Positions 14,790 to 23,132 of a stretch of DNA of 36,338 bases are shown here, one piece after another. Made by a program: the position numbers and the translations under genes. Source of the stretch: Nocardia acidivorans NBRC 108247. GTDB lineage: Bacteria; Actinomycetota; Actinomycetes; Mycobacteriales; Mycobacteriaceae. The stretch covers positions 1 to 36,338 of the forward strand of contig NZ_BDAW01000096.1 of the NCBI RefSeq assembly GCF_001625085.1. The letters are read 5' to 3'. The notes under the pieces are model-generated. The model ran no database searches and was not told the origin of the DNA. It saw only the letters and a list, made by a program, of their open reading frames with translations. Position 1 is the first letter of the stretch, and each line of letters opens with the position of its first letter.

Positions 14790-16007
14790 AACCAGGAAAT
14801 CCCGGTGCTGCGGCCGCGCGCGCTCCGACAGCGCCACCGACCACACCGTCCGCACCCCGGGCGGATCCAGCGCCACGCCGTCGAATCGGTCCGCGAGCCA
14901 ATCGATCATGGCCGGAGCGCCCAGGAATTGCAGCGGCAGATGCATACTCAGCCGGTCCCGCACGTAATGCACGTGCGCGCCGTGCTCGAGATAGCGCGCC
15001 ACCTGCGCGTCGATATCGGCGACCGCGATCACCTCGTCATTGACCGCCTGCAGAATGAGCATCGGCATGGCGGGAGCCTGTGCGCCGGGCCGTATTTCGG
15101 CCAGCACCGCCAGCAGTTCGGGCTCGGCGAGCATGGCCGCCAGCCCCGCCCGGGTATGTCGATCCGCGTCGCGACCGGCGAAGCGCGCCAGCAGCGGAAG
15201 GGTGGCACTGTGCTCCGCCCGTGCCAGCAGGGTCCGGTATCGTTCCGAAAGATGTTCGCGCAGTAGCTGTTCCAGCTGCGGATAGGCTCGGGCCAGCCCG
15301 GCGGTGAACACCATGGCGAAGCCCGCGAAGGGCGACCCGTTCAACCGGACGAAGGCATTGGCGGGATCACCCACGGGCGATCCCGCGACCGCGCCGACGA
15401 TCGCGAGTTCGGGCGCGTACTCCGCGGCCTGTTCGGCCGCCCACGCGGTGGCCAGTCCCCCACCGGAGTAGCCCCACAATCCGATCGGCGTCCCGGCGTG
15501 CAACCCGAGCGGAGCGAAGCGCAGGGCGGCCCGCACAGCGTCCAAGGCCCGATACCCGGGCTCCCGGGCCGCCCCGAAATGCCCGCCCAGACCCTCGTGA
15601 TCGGGTACCGACACCGCCCAGCCCCGCGAGAGCGCGGCGGCGATGAGCGGCAACTCCAGCTGCGGAATCGAGCCCAGCGCCCGCGCGCCGTGCCGTAATG
15701 CGTAGGAGGGGAAGCATTTCGACGCGATGGCGTCTATCGCGCAGTGGAACGAGAGCAATGGCCGCGGCGTCCGCGGATCGGCTCCCCACGGCAGCAGTAC
15801 GGTGGTCACCGCCGCCTCGGGCCGCCCGGACAGATCGGTGCTGCGATACAGCAACTGCCAGGCCGAGATCCGTTGCGGTACCGCACCGAACAATCCGATG
15901 CGCACCGCGCGTGAGCGCAGGATGGCGCCGGGTTCGATGCCGCTCAGCGGTACCGCGGTGCGATAGAACGGATCCCGGTCCGGTAGCAGGGGTTCAGAGG
16001 TGCCCAT
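14688..16007 (-). CDS. Secretory-lipase (LIP) family alpha/beta hydrolase
   Basis: 439 aa. Features of the LIP family: WQLLYRSTDLSGRP, a TTVLLPWG strand, VSVPDHEGLGGHFGA, the nucleophile elbow GLWGYSGGGLATAWAAEQ with the catalytic Ser, an Asp in AVNDEVIAVADID, and a His in LSMHLPLQFLGAPAMIDWL. No signal peptide is visible, although relatives are often exported, so the N terminus may be degenerate or the protein cytoplasmic. ATG 16007 overlaps the 3' end of the upstream lipase by 14 nt, implying translational coupling. The last 34 codons (Arg/Gln-rich) overlap the convergent PucR-like gene and fall outside the domain, suggesting that an original stop was lost. Confidence 0.85.
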   Translation of the reverse strand: MGTSEPLLPDRDPFYRTAVPLSGIEPGAILRSRAVRIGLFGAVPQRISAWQLLYRSTDLSGRPEAAVTTVLLPWGADPRTPRPLLSFHCAIDAIASKCFPSYALRHGARALGSIPQLELPLIAAALSRGWAVSVPDHEGLGGHFGAAREPGYRALDAVRAALRFAPLGLHAGTPIGLWGYSGGGLATAWAAEQAAEYAPELAIVGAVAGSPVGDPANAFVRLNGSPFAGFAMVFTAGLARAYPQLEQLLREHLSERYRTLLARAEHSATLPLLARFAGRDADRHTRAGLAAMLAEPELLAVLAEIRPGAQAPAMPMLILQAVNDEVIAVADIDAQVARYLEHGAHVHYVRDRLSMHLPLQFLGAPAMIDWLADRFDGVALDPPGVRTVWSVALSERARPQHRDFLVLLWRMLTGGPIGARHQRRAQVPQTRGLRGVEAG

Positions 16008-17025
16008 CGCCACCGATCACCCAGGGGTTGAAGGTGCAGTCCAGGTCCGGATGCGCGGCGGGATCCAAGGCGCGCAACACGATCGACGCCGCCCGGGGCG
16101 AGTACAGGATGGTGAGGTGATCGGACAGATCCGCCTCGCAATCCTGTTGCAGGGTCACATTGTCGACGGTGGCATCGGGTCCGGGGGTCAGGAAGGTCCA
16201 CTCGTACGGGTTGGAGACCTCATCGTGCCGGGTGCCGATGGCGGTGTACTCGACCCCGGGCACGGTATCGCCGTCGGCGTTCAACCGCCGGTAGAACGGT
16301 GAACCCACGACCTGCTCGATATTGGACACCCCCAGCAGCGGCTCGTAGAAGCCGAGAATGTTCACTCCCCGCTCGGTGATCCAGCGCCCGAGCGCGGCAA
16401 CACCGTCCAGCGAGGTGCCGTGGCTGGTCGCGCCCAGGGTGACGACCTTGCCGATCTTCCCCTGTCCGCCTTCGAATCTCAGGTACTGACCGGTGACCGG
16501 ACCGCCCTGGGAATGGGCGACCACATCGACCTGCGCGGCGCCGGTTGCCGCCAGCACCCGATCCACGAATCGCGCCAACTGCTCGGCCGAATCCTCCATG
16601 AGCCCGACGCCGTAGCGGCCCGGCAGCACCGCGCCGACACCGCCGCCGTTCAGCACACCCTGACGGCCGTAATTGAAGGCGAAGACGCATATTCCAGCGC
16701 GAGCGATCCGCGGGGACAGGTACGCGAAGCTGTCGTAGGCGTTCAACCAGGTGCCGTGCAGCAGCACCACCGGGCGCGGATGCGCGGCGCTCGGGGTGCA
16801 GTTCCAGTCATTGGCCCCGGGCGGCGCGAGGTCGGGATGCAGCAGCCCGTAGCCGAAAGCGGCCAGATAGGTGGAGGTCTCCGGACCGGTTCCGCTGGTA
16901 TCGGAGGCGATACTGGTCAGGCCCGCGGCCGGTTCGGCGTGCGCCGGACCGCCCGCGACCGTCACCCCCACCGCGGTGATCCCCGCGCACAGGGCACTTC
17001 CGAGTATTCGCATCATGGGCTTCAT
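15994..17025 (-). CDS. Secreted class-2 lipase / triacylglycerol lipase
   Basis: 343 aa. ATG 17025 is preceded by AGGAGAGG at 5 nt. The signal peptide is MKPMMRILGSALCAGITAVG followed by VTVAGGPAHAEPA, with an AHA cleavage site near residue 32. The alpha/beta-hydrolase core shows the oxyanion loop VVLLHGTWLNAYDSF, the nucleophile elbow VDVVAHSQGGPVTGQYLR, and a C-terminal His in DLSDHLTILYSP. Four Cys suggest disulfides. This matches the exported class-2 lipases of Nocardia and Rhodococcus. It is first in a coupled pair with the LIP-family gene, downstream of a TetR gene on the same strand. Confidence 0.9.
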   Translation of the reverse strand: MKPMMRILGSALCAGITAVGVTVAGGPAHAEPAAGLTSIASDTSGTGPETSTYLAAFGYGLLHPDLAPPGANDWNCTPSAAHPRPVVLLHGTWLNAYDSFAYLSPRIARAGICVFAFNYGRQGVLNGGGVGAVLPGRYGVGLMEDSAEQLARFVDRVLAATGAAQVDVVAHSQGGPVTGQYLRFEGGQGKIGKVVTLGATSHGTSLDGVAALGRWITERGVNILGFYEPLLGVSNIEQVVGSPFYRRLNADGDTVPGVEYTAIGTRHDEVSNPYEWTFLTPGPDATVDNVTLQQDCEADLSDHLTILYSPRAASIVLRALDPAAHPDLDCTFNPWVIGGDGHL

Positions 17026-17093
17026 CGCACCTCTCCTACGTCCAATTCCCTTGTGACAGTAGGTTTCTGGTGCGTTCGATGTCACTGCGCCTG

Positions 17094-17105
17094 TGTCAGA
17101 TGACA
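17094..17105. promoter_or_regulatory. Candidate operator between the TetR gene and the lipase pair
   Basis: TGTCA-GA-TGACA is a perfect 5+2+5 palindrome. Related half-sites GTGAC (17053-17057) and GTCAC lie 40 bp nearer the lipase start. The placement in the 129-bp gap upstream of the lipases and just after the TetR stop codon makes it a plausible TetR target. Confidence 0.35.
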
Positions 17106-17154
17106 AACCGGGATGCGAACAGGATCCCAGCTTTTGTGCTGCGGTACAGTCCGA

Positions 17155-17817
17155 TCACTCCGGCGGGCGCACCAGCGCGAGGGCGGTGCGGGTGAACAGC
17201 GGTGCCAGCGACGGTAATTGGCTGGCGTCCCGCTCGTGCAGACAGGCGCGCACCCGGTCGTCGATACCGCCGAGCAGCATATCGATCAACTCCGGATCCG
17301 GATCGCCGGACAGCTCCCCGTCCCGGACCCCGATTCGCGCCACCGCCAGAATGTATTCGGCGAACCGCCGGTGCACCCGCGCGCGATGCGCCACCAGCCC
17401 CGGCCCCGCGGCGAGGGTCTCCACGTACAGCGCCCGGGTGGCCGCCGGTTGTGCGGCCAGGACGGCCATATAGATATCGAATGAGATCCGCACCCGATCG
17501 GCGAAACTCACCCCGACCAATCCGGTCACGGTGTCCTGCAATTGGTCCAGCGCGGTGTTCACCGCCAGGTCGTAGGCGGCGGCGAAGCATTCGTCCTTAC
17601 CGCCGAAGACCGCGTAGAAGGTGCGGCGCGCCACCTGCGCGCGGCCGACGATATCGGCGACCGTGGTGGCGGCGTACCCCAGCTCCCCCACCGCGTCCAG
17701 CACGGCCACGCAGAGCCGCTGGAACTGCGAATTCTCCACCTGCTCCCGGCTCAACCCATGCCGCCCGCGCGGCAACGGCCCCGGCACCCCCACACCCTCC
17801 ACACTCACGGAGCCCAC
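17155..17817 (-). CDS. TetR/AcrR-family transcriptional regulator
   Basis: 220 aa. HTH: FQRLCVAVLDAVGELGYAAT then TVADIVGRAQVARRTFYAVFGGKDECFAAAY, a textbook TetR motif (K-D-E-C variant). The C-terminal domain resembles TetR_C_ of mycobacterial drug/lipid regulators. The first 25 residues (GVPGPLPRGRHGLSREQVEN) are Pro/Gly/Arg-rich, typical of this subgroup, which starts PLPRGRHGLSREQV. It precedes the lipase pair by 129 bp on the same strand and is the likely local controller. Confidence 0.88.
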   Translation of the reverse strand: MGSVSVEGVGVPGPLPRGRHGLSREQVENSQFQRLCVAVLDAVGELGYAATTVADIVGRAQVARRTFYAVFGGKDECFAAAYDLAVNTALDQLQDTVTGLVGVSFADRVRISFDIYMAVLAAQPAATRALYVETLAAGPGLVAHRARVHRRFAEYILAVARIGVRDGELSGDPDPELIDMLLGGIDDRVRACLHERDASQLPSLAPLFTRTALALVRPPE

Positions 17818-17933
17818 AATATGGCCCCGACTCCCGCGCCGTGCCGGGACCGCCGCTCGAGCCGGTACGAGCGCGGCTGTTCCTGCTCGTGGAGGCCGCG
17901 TCCACCGCGGTTCCAGCGCTCCCGGGACCGCGA

Positions 17934-18515
17934 TCAGCGGGCTTGGAGCTCTTCGAGAATCTGGTCCGTGCCGGCCACCAGGCCCAGGCGGGGGAAGATC
18001 CTGGTGGTGGCGTGCTCGTGGGAGGCCAGGTCACGATCGGCGGTGGCGTCTTCCACCACCACGACGTGATAGCCGTGTTCGTGCGCGGCGCGGGCGCTGG
18101 ATTCGACGCCGATGCTGGTGGCGATGCCGGTCAGCACGACCTCGGTAATGCCGCGGCGGCGCAGCTGCAAGTCCAGTTCGGTGCCGTAGAACGCGCCCCA
18201 CTGGCGCTTGGTGATCTGGATGTCGGTGGACCGCACATCCAGCTCGTCGACGAGCTCATCCCAGCCCTCGGGGAAGGCCGCGCCCTTGGGCATGGGATTG
18301 GTGATCCGGCCGGGCGCGGCGTCCGCACCGTCGGCGGCGAAGGAGACGCGCACCAGTACGACGGGCAGATCATGCTCGCGGAAGGCACGGGCCAGCGCGA
18401 CGGAGTTCTTCACCACGACCTCACTGCTGTGCGGGAGGGTCGGCATACCGACCACCCCACGCTGTAGATCAATGATGACGAGGGCGGTACGCGGGTCCAG
18501 CAGGGCCGATGACAA
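17934..18515 (-). CDS. Isochorismatase-fold cysteine-hydrolase-family protein lacking the Cys
   Basis: 193 aa from TTG 18515 with AAGGA 8 nt upstream. The fold is clear: ALVIIDLQRGVVG with the catalytic Asp, DIQITKRQWGAFYGTELD with the Lys, and VLTGIATSIGVESSARAAHEHGY, where active members have TxxCVE but this one has Gly in place of the nucleophilic Cys. Asp and Lys are kept. It may therefore be a lyase-like or isomerase-like variant, a binding protein, or a subfamily with another mechanism; nicotinamidase activity is not expected. A longer frame to 19451 exists but only shadows the divergent oxygenase. Divergent from the 2OG-Fe(II) oxygenase. Confidence 0.85.
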   Translation of the reverse strand: MSSALLDPRTALVIIDLQRGVVGMPTLPHSSEVVVKNSVALARAFREHDLPVVLVRVSFAADGADAAPGRITNPMPKGAAFPEGWDELVDELDVRSTDIQITKRQWGAFYGTELDLQLRRRGITEVVLTGIATSIGVESSARAAHEHGYHVVVVEDATADRDLASHEHATTRIFPRLGLVAGTDQILEELQAR

Positions 18516-18731
18516 GGGGCGATTCCTTTTCCGAGAGGGGCTGCGCGGGCACGCCGAACCGTGGGTGGCCGCACCGCGCAGCTGGGAGGAGATCGTAGGT
18601 ACGCACTGCGCGGGCGAGCCCGCCCTTCGAAATTTGCACCGAATGCAGTGACCGATTTCCGCCGGTCTCGAGCCCTGCGCTGCGGCAGATTGGACTCCGG
18701 AATCAGCACAGCCACGCGGAAGGAACGATCC

Positions 18732-19460
18732 ATGACGGTGACCATCGCGACCCCGGCAGCTCGGGCCGAGCGCGTCGGCGCGCAGGACTGGTCCGCGCTC
18801 GCGACCGAGTTGGACGAATACGGGCATGCGCTCATGGGCCCGCTGCTCACCCCGCGGGAGTGCGGCGAACTGGCGGATCTGTACGAGCACGAGCGGCACT
18901 TCCGCTCCACCATCGATATGGCCCGGCACCGCTTCGGCTCCGGGGAGTACCGCTACTTCACCCACGCGTTGCCCGATCCGGTCCGTGAACTGCGCGCCGC
19001 GCTGTATCCGAAACTCCTTCCCATCGCCCAGGATTGGGCCGCGCGGTTGCGCCGTCCCGGCAGCTGGCCGCATCGGCTGGAAGACTGGATCGCCCAGTGC
19101 CACAGCGCCGGACAGACCAAGTCGTCCCAGATCCTGCTGCGGTACAGCGCGGGCGACTGGAATGCCCTGCACCGAGATCTCTTCGGCGACATGATCTTTC
19201 CGCTCCAGGTGGTGATCGGCCTGGACACCCCCGGAGTGGACTACACCGGCGGTGAGTTCCTCATGGTCGAGCAGCGCCCGCGCGCCCAATCCCGGGGCTC
19301 GGCGATCGCGCTGCCCCGGGGACACGGCCTCATCTTCACCACCCGGGACCGTCCGATTCGCGGTGTGCGCGGCTGGTCCGCCGCGCCCATGCGGCACGGG
19401 GTGAGCACGGTGCGCTCCGGCCGGCGGCGCACCCTGGGTCTGGTCTTCCACGATGCCTGA
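18732..19460 (+). CDS. 2OG-Fe(II) oxygenase
   Basis: 242 aa. The double-stranded beta-helix iron site is visible: NALHRDLFGD gives His-x-Asp, and the distal His is MRHGVSTVRSG with an Arg nearby (RRRTLGLVFHDA) to hold 2-oxoglutarate. EFLMVEQRPRAQSRG and LPRGHGLIFTT are typical core strands. It resembles the bacterial proline-4-hydroxylase-like/2OG group; the substrate is unknown. ATG 18732 follows GGAAGGA. It is divergent from the isochorismatase-fold gene, with a 216-bp gap holding a GCGGGC-GA-GCCCGC palindrome (18610-18623). Confidence 0.87.
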   Translation: MTVTIATPAARAERVGAQDWSALATELDEYGHALMGPLLTPRECGELADLYEHERHFRSTIDMARHRFGSGEYRYFTHALPDPVRELRAALYPKLLPIAQDWAARLRRPGSWPHRLEDWIAQCHSAGQTKSSQILLRYSAGDWNALHRDLFGDMIFPLQVVIGLDTPGVDYTGGEFLMVEQRPRAQSRGSAIALPRGHGLIFTTRDRPIRGVRGWSAAPMRHGVSTVRSGRRRTLGLVFHDA

Positions 19461-19618
19461 TGCGCGGGCCGCCCACCCGGACTCCGGCGGCTCCGCCCCG
19501 TAATAATCGCAATTCTCGTACCGCGAGGTTTCCCCGCTATTACCCTCCGCTGAATCCGAATTTCACCCGCCGGACGATATTGTTCGGATGCCTGAAAAGT
19601 GTGCTTCGGCAACTGAAT

Positions 19619-19654
19619 CCGACTGGTTGGATCTCGATCGACACAACCAGTCGG
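19619..19654. promoter_or_regulatory. Inverted repeat in the leader of the glnX operon
   Basis: CCGACTGGTTG (19619-19629) pairs exactly with CAACCAGTCGG (19644-19654), an 11-bp stem with a 14-nt spacer, 47 bp upstream of glnX. A weaker second stem, CTCCCG (19655-19660) / CGGGAG (19675-19680), follows at once. This could be an operator for a dimeric regulator or a leader hairpin. The rest of 19461-19618 has no gene; a short GGCGG/CCGCC stem near 19486-19497 may terminate the oxygenase gene. Confidence 0.55.
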
Positions 19655-19701
19655 CTCCCGTACCATCGCCCTACCGGGAGCAGAGCCGGTGAAACGGGGG
19701 C

Positions 19702-20979
19702 ATGGGTGTGAGGAGTCGGCTACCGACTGCCCTCCGCAATGGTGCGGAGTGGGCGCGGCGTTTCGCGCGAACGGCGCCGGGAGTACTGAGTGCGGTGGTC
19801 GTGGGACTGGTGGCGCTCAGCGTGATTTCGGGGTTGGTGTGCGCGAATCAGCTCGGCGAGAAGCTGACTCGGCGCGATACCGTGCTGACGCACTCCGAAC
19901 CGCTGGCCAATGCGGCGCAGCGTCTGTATGTGGCGCTCTCGGCGGCCGATGCCACCGCGTCGTCGGCATTCCTGTCCGGCAATGTGGAATCGCCGGAGGT
20001 GCGCACGCGGTATCGGCAGGCGCTCGCCGATACCGCGGCCGCGCTGGCCGAGGCCACCACGGGGGCCTCCGATCAGCAGACCCGCGAGATCGTGGCGAGC
20101 ATCTCCGCCGATCTGCCCAACTACACCGGTCTGGTGGAGGCGGCGCGCGCCAACAATCGGCAGGGCCTGCCGGTGGGCTCGGCCTATCTGAAGCAGGCGT
20201 CCGCGCTCATGCAGGGTTCGCTGCTGCCCGATGCCGAACGGCTGGAACACAATCGACTGGCGACCCTGCGCGGGGATCAGCGCGCTATCTCCACGCTGCC
20301 GATCACGAGCGTAGTTCTGCTGCTGCTCCTGCTGGCCGCGTTCGGCGCGGGATCGGTGATCCTGCTGCGCCGCACCAATCGCCGGGTCAATCTCGGCGTG
20401 GGCGCGGCGGCGGGTGCGACCGCGGTGGCGCTGCTCTGGATCGCCGTCGCCTCGATCGCCGCGACCGGGGTGATCGATACCGGCTCCGACGGTGCGACCG
20501 CGCGGTTCGAGACCCTGGTCCGGGTGCGAATTCTCGCCCAGCAGGCGCGCACCGAGGAAACCCTGCAATTGGTCACCCGCGGCGATATCGACGAGAGCGA
20601 GAAGCGCTTCGGCTCCCTGGTCAATGAACTGCGCGACCGGCTCACCACCGTCAGCGATACGAATTCCGCTGCGGCCAAGGCTTTCTCCAGTTGGCAGGAC
20701 GGTCACACCGCCGAGATCCGGGCGTATAACGGCAATGACTACAACGCCGCCGTCACCCAGGCCGTCGGCGGTGCGCCCGAGAGTTCGGCGACCCGCTTCA
20801 CCACCCTCGACGACGCCCTGCGCGCCGAACTCGACACCACCCGCCGACAGGTGCGCGACGGGGTGGACGGCGCGGGGGATGCTTTCCTGTTCAGCCAATT
20901 CGGCACTCTCGCACTGCTGCTCGCGGCGGCGGCGGCCACGGCGGGCGGCATCTGGCCGCGGTTGAAGGAGTTCCTGTGA
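19702..20979 (+). CDS. glnX: GlnX-like membrane sensor protein
   Basis: 425 aa. Four membrane spans are predicted at about residues 27-49, 200-222, 232-255 and 397-418, enclosing two helical extracytoplasmic domains (about 50-198 and 256-395). Both domains have 4-helix-bundle character (LANAAQRLYVALSAADATAS; RILAQQARTEETLQLVTRGD), so the protein looks like an internal duplication of TM-domain-TM. Gene order glnX-glnH-...-pknG matches M. tuberculosis Rv0412c-Rv0410c, whose GlnX is about 439 aa. There, GlnX is thought to pass the amino-acid signal from lipoprotein GlnH across the membrane to PknG. The stop overlaps the glnH start (GTGA, 20976-20979). Confidence 0.85.
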   Translation: MGVRSRLPTALRNGAEWARRFARTAPGVLSAVVVGLVALSVISGLVCANQLGEKLTRRDTVLTHSEPLANAAQRLYVALSAADATASSAFLSGNVESPEVRTRYRQALADTAAALAEATTGASDQQTREIVASISADLPNYTGLVEAARANNRQGLPVGSAYLKQASALMQGSLLPDAERLEHNRLATLRGDQRAISTLPITSVVLLLLLLAAFGAGSVILLRRTNRRVNLGVGAAAGATAVALLWIAVASIAATGVIDTGSDGATARFETLVRVRILAQQARTEETLQLVTRGDIDESEKRFGSLVNELRDRLTTVSDTNSAAAKAFSSWQDGHTAEIRAYNGNDYNAAVTQAVGGAPESSATRFTTLDDALRAELDTTRRQVRDGVDGAGDAFLFSQFGTLALLLAAAAATAGGIWPRLKEFL

Positions 20980-21947
20980 GCACGCGCCTGCGAATGCTGC
21001 TGCTGGCCACCGTGGCCGTGCTGGCCGCCGGATGCGGGCAGACCCCGGAGTCCGCGCCCATGCAATTGCCGCTGGACAATCTGTTGCCGCCGGGGGCCAA
21101 GACCATTACCAGCGCACCCGATCAGCGGGGTAACGGCTGCGGTGATCCGATCGCCAGCCTGCGACCCGGCGCGCAACCCAGCCCCGGCAATATGCCCGCG
21201 GGCAGCGCGATGGCGACCATTGCGAAGAACGGCAATCTGCGCGTCGGCGTCGACCAGAACGCCTTCATGTTCGGCTACCGCAATCCCGCCACCGGCAAAA
21301 TCGAGGGATTCGACATCGATATCGCCCGCGAGATCGCCCGGGATATCTTCGGCGATCCGGACCGGGTCGAACTGCGGCCCATCGTTTCCACACAGCGCCT
21401 CTCGGCCCTGCAGAACGGGGAGGTCGACATTGTGGTGCAGACCCTCTCGCCGACCTGTGTCCGGCGCAAGGATATCGAGTTCTCGACCAGCTATTTCCAA
21501 TCCGATCAGCGACTGCTGGTGGCGAACAACTCCGGAATCCACTCGGCCGCGGATCTGGCGGGCAAACGAGTTTGCGGCGTCAATGGCACGATTACGCTGG
21601 GACCGGTCCTCGCGCTGCCGCAAAAGCCTACCGTTATTGCCATGAACAACTGGCTGGACTGCCTCACCGCGCTACAGCAGGCGCAGGTAGATGCCGCCAG
21701 CACCGATCTCCCGATCCTCTACGGACTCCAGCAGCAGGACCCCAACCTGCAGGTGGTCGGCGAACCGCTGGCGGTGGACACCTATGCGGTGGGGATCGGG
21801 CAGAAAGCCAAGGATCTGGTGCGCTTCGTCAATGGTGTGCTGGAGCGGGTCCGCGGCGACGGCACCTGGCAGCGGCTGTACAACAGCAATCGGCTGACGG
21901 TGCTCGGACCGGCGCCCGCGCCACCCGCACCCGTGTATCTGGGGTGA
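20976..21947 (+). CDS. glnH: GlnH-like amino-acid-binding lipoprotein
   Basis: 323 aa. The signal peptide MSTRLRMLLLATVAVLAAGC ends in a lipobox with the lipidated Cys at residue 20. The rest is a class-3 periplasmic solute-binding protein (SBP_bac_3): GNLRVGVDQNAFMFGYRNP, GKIEGFDIDIAREIAR, SALQNGEVDIVVQTLSPT, then RRKDIEFSTSYF and KAKDLVRFVNGVLERVRGDG. The family binds glutamate, aspartate or glutamine. No ABC permease or ATPase genes lie nearby, which supports a sensory rather than transport role, as for mycobacterial GlnH. GTG start overlaps glnX by 4 nt; the next gene starts 6 nt after its stop. Confidence 0.88.
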   Translation: MSTRLRMLLLATVAVLAAGCGQTPESAPMQLPLDNLLPPGAKTITSAPDQRGNGCGDPIASLRPGAQPSPGNMPAGSAMATIAKNGNLRVGVDQNAFMFGYRNPATGKIEGFDIDIAREIARDIFGDPDRVELRPIVSTQRLSALQNGEVDIVVQTLSPTCVRRKDIEFSTSYFQSDQRLLVANNSGIHSAADLAGKRVCGVNGTITLGPVLALPQKPTVIAMNNWLDCLTALQQAQVDAASTDLPILYGLQQQDPNLQVVGEPLAVDTYAVGIGQKAKDLVRFVNGVLERVRGDGTWQRLYNSNRLTVLGPAPAPPAPVYLG

Positions 21948-21953
21948 GCGGCC

Positions 21954-23132
21954 ATGTCCGAGAACCCCCATATCCTCTCGGTCGCCGAGATCGACCGCGA
22001 GATCGCCGAGCGCGAACGGGAAATCGACGCCATTGCCGCGACGCTGTACGACCTCGACAAGCATCCCGGATTGATTCTGCTGCGCCGATTCCCCCCGACC
22101 GGTGTCACCGAAACGCGCTGGGCGCCCGCGCGTGCGGCGATGGATCTGCTCTGGGAGGATTTCGGCCGACTACGCACGCTGCTGGAGCAGGCGCATACGG
22201 TGCGAATGCGGCGCAGGCTCGAGGCGCTCGATCGGGAAGAGTTGACCGGATTACTGCGCGGACAGCCGATGGAGGTGGCGCGCACCGCGATTCCACTGGC
22301 GCAGCGGTCATTGATCGGGCCGGGTGAGGTGATCGTGCGGGTGGGGTTCGCGGATTTGGTGGCGCGGATGCGCGAGGGGTTTCCGCGCATTGTCGAGGTG
22401 CTCGATGCGGTGGACGCGGTGAACGGCCGGGTGATGTCCGAAATAGCGCCGCTGCGTAGCGAACTCGATCGGATCGGCACGGGATTACCCGAATTGCGGG
22501 CGCTCTCCGACGATCTCGACGCGCTGTCCACACGGGTGGCCGGGGATCCGCTCTCGCTGCCGGTCGCCGAAATCGACCGGCGGATAGCCGAACTCGGTGC
22601 GCGAATGCGCGAGGCGGCGAGCCTGCGCGCCGAATTGGCGGCTATCGTCGCCGATTGGGACGGGGCTGTCTCGCGTATTCGAACCCAGGTGGAGACATTG
22701 CGCAAAACCTATGAACGCACCCATTTGGCGCGAATTGCGGTGGAGCGCACCATACTCACCGGCCAACTGCCCGAACATGCGGACGACAGTGCGGTTTTCG
22801 GCTCCGAACTGACGGCGCTGGACGCCACTCCCCCGGATCCGTCCGCGCTATGGGATCTGCGCCGCCGGCTGACCGCGGCCCTGGTCGCGGCGGCGGAAGC
22901 CGAACAACTGGTCCAGGGGCTGCTGGATCGCCGCGCCGAATTGCGCGGCAGACTCTCCGCCTACCGAGCCAAGGCCGCCCGCCTCGGCGTCAGCGAGGAT
23001 CGAGAAGTATTGGCCTCCAGCCGGATCGCGGCGGGCCTGCTCACCCGCAAACCCTGTGACCTGGCGGCCGTCACCCGCGCCATTACCGACTATCGGCAGC
23101 TCATCGCCCAGAAAACGGGGAGACGACCGTGA
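21954..23132 (+). CDS. Coiled-coil hypothetical protein in the PknG operon
   Basis: 392 aa, soluble, no signal peptide or membrane span. It is rich in Glu/Arg/Ala/Leu with heptad-like stretches at about residues 8-32 (VAEIDREIAEREREIDAIAA), 165-250 and 300-345, so an extended helical bundle is likely. A central compact part (about 50-150) has aromatic residues (ALDREELTGLLRG region). Position between glnH and pknG, with a GTGA overlap into pknG, suggests a scaffold or regulator linking the sensor to the kinase. The classical mycobacterial locus lacks a gene here. No named family recognised. Actinobacterial relatives may exist next to other PknG-type genes. Confidence 0.75.
   Translation: MSENPHILSVAEIDREIAEREREIDAIAATLYDLDKHPGLILLRRFPPTGVTETRWAPARAAMDLLWEDFGRLRTLLEQAHTVRMRRRLEALDREELTGLLRGQPMEVARTAIPLAQRSLIGPGEVIVRVGFADLVARMREGFPRIVEVLDAVDAVNGRVMSEIAPLRSELDRIGTGLPELRALSDDLDALSTRVAGDPLSLPVAEIDRRIAELGARMREAASLRAELAAIVADWDGAVSRIRTQVETLRKTYERTHLARIAVERTILTGQLPEHADDSAVFGSELTALDATPPDPSALWDLRRRLTAALVAAAEAEQLVQGLLDRRAELRGRLSAYRAKAARLGVSEDREVLASSRIAAGLLTRKPCDLAAVTRAITDYRQLIAQKTGRRP

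Noticed and set aside
20976..21947. GlnH as part of an ABC importer
   Set aside because: No permease or ATPase gene is adjacent, and the order glnX-glnH-pknG points to sensing.
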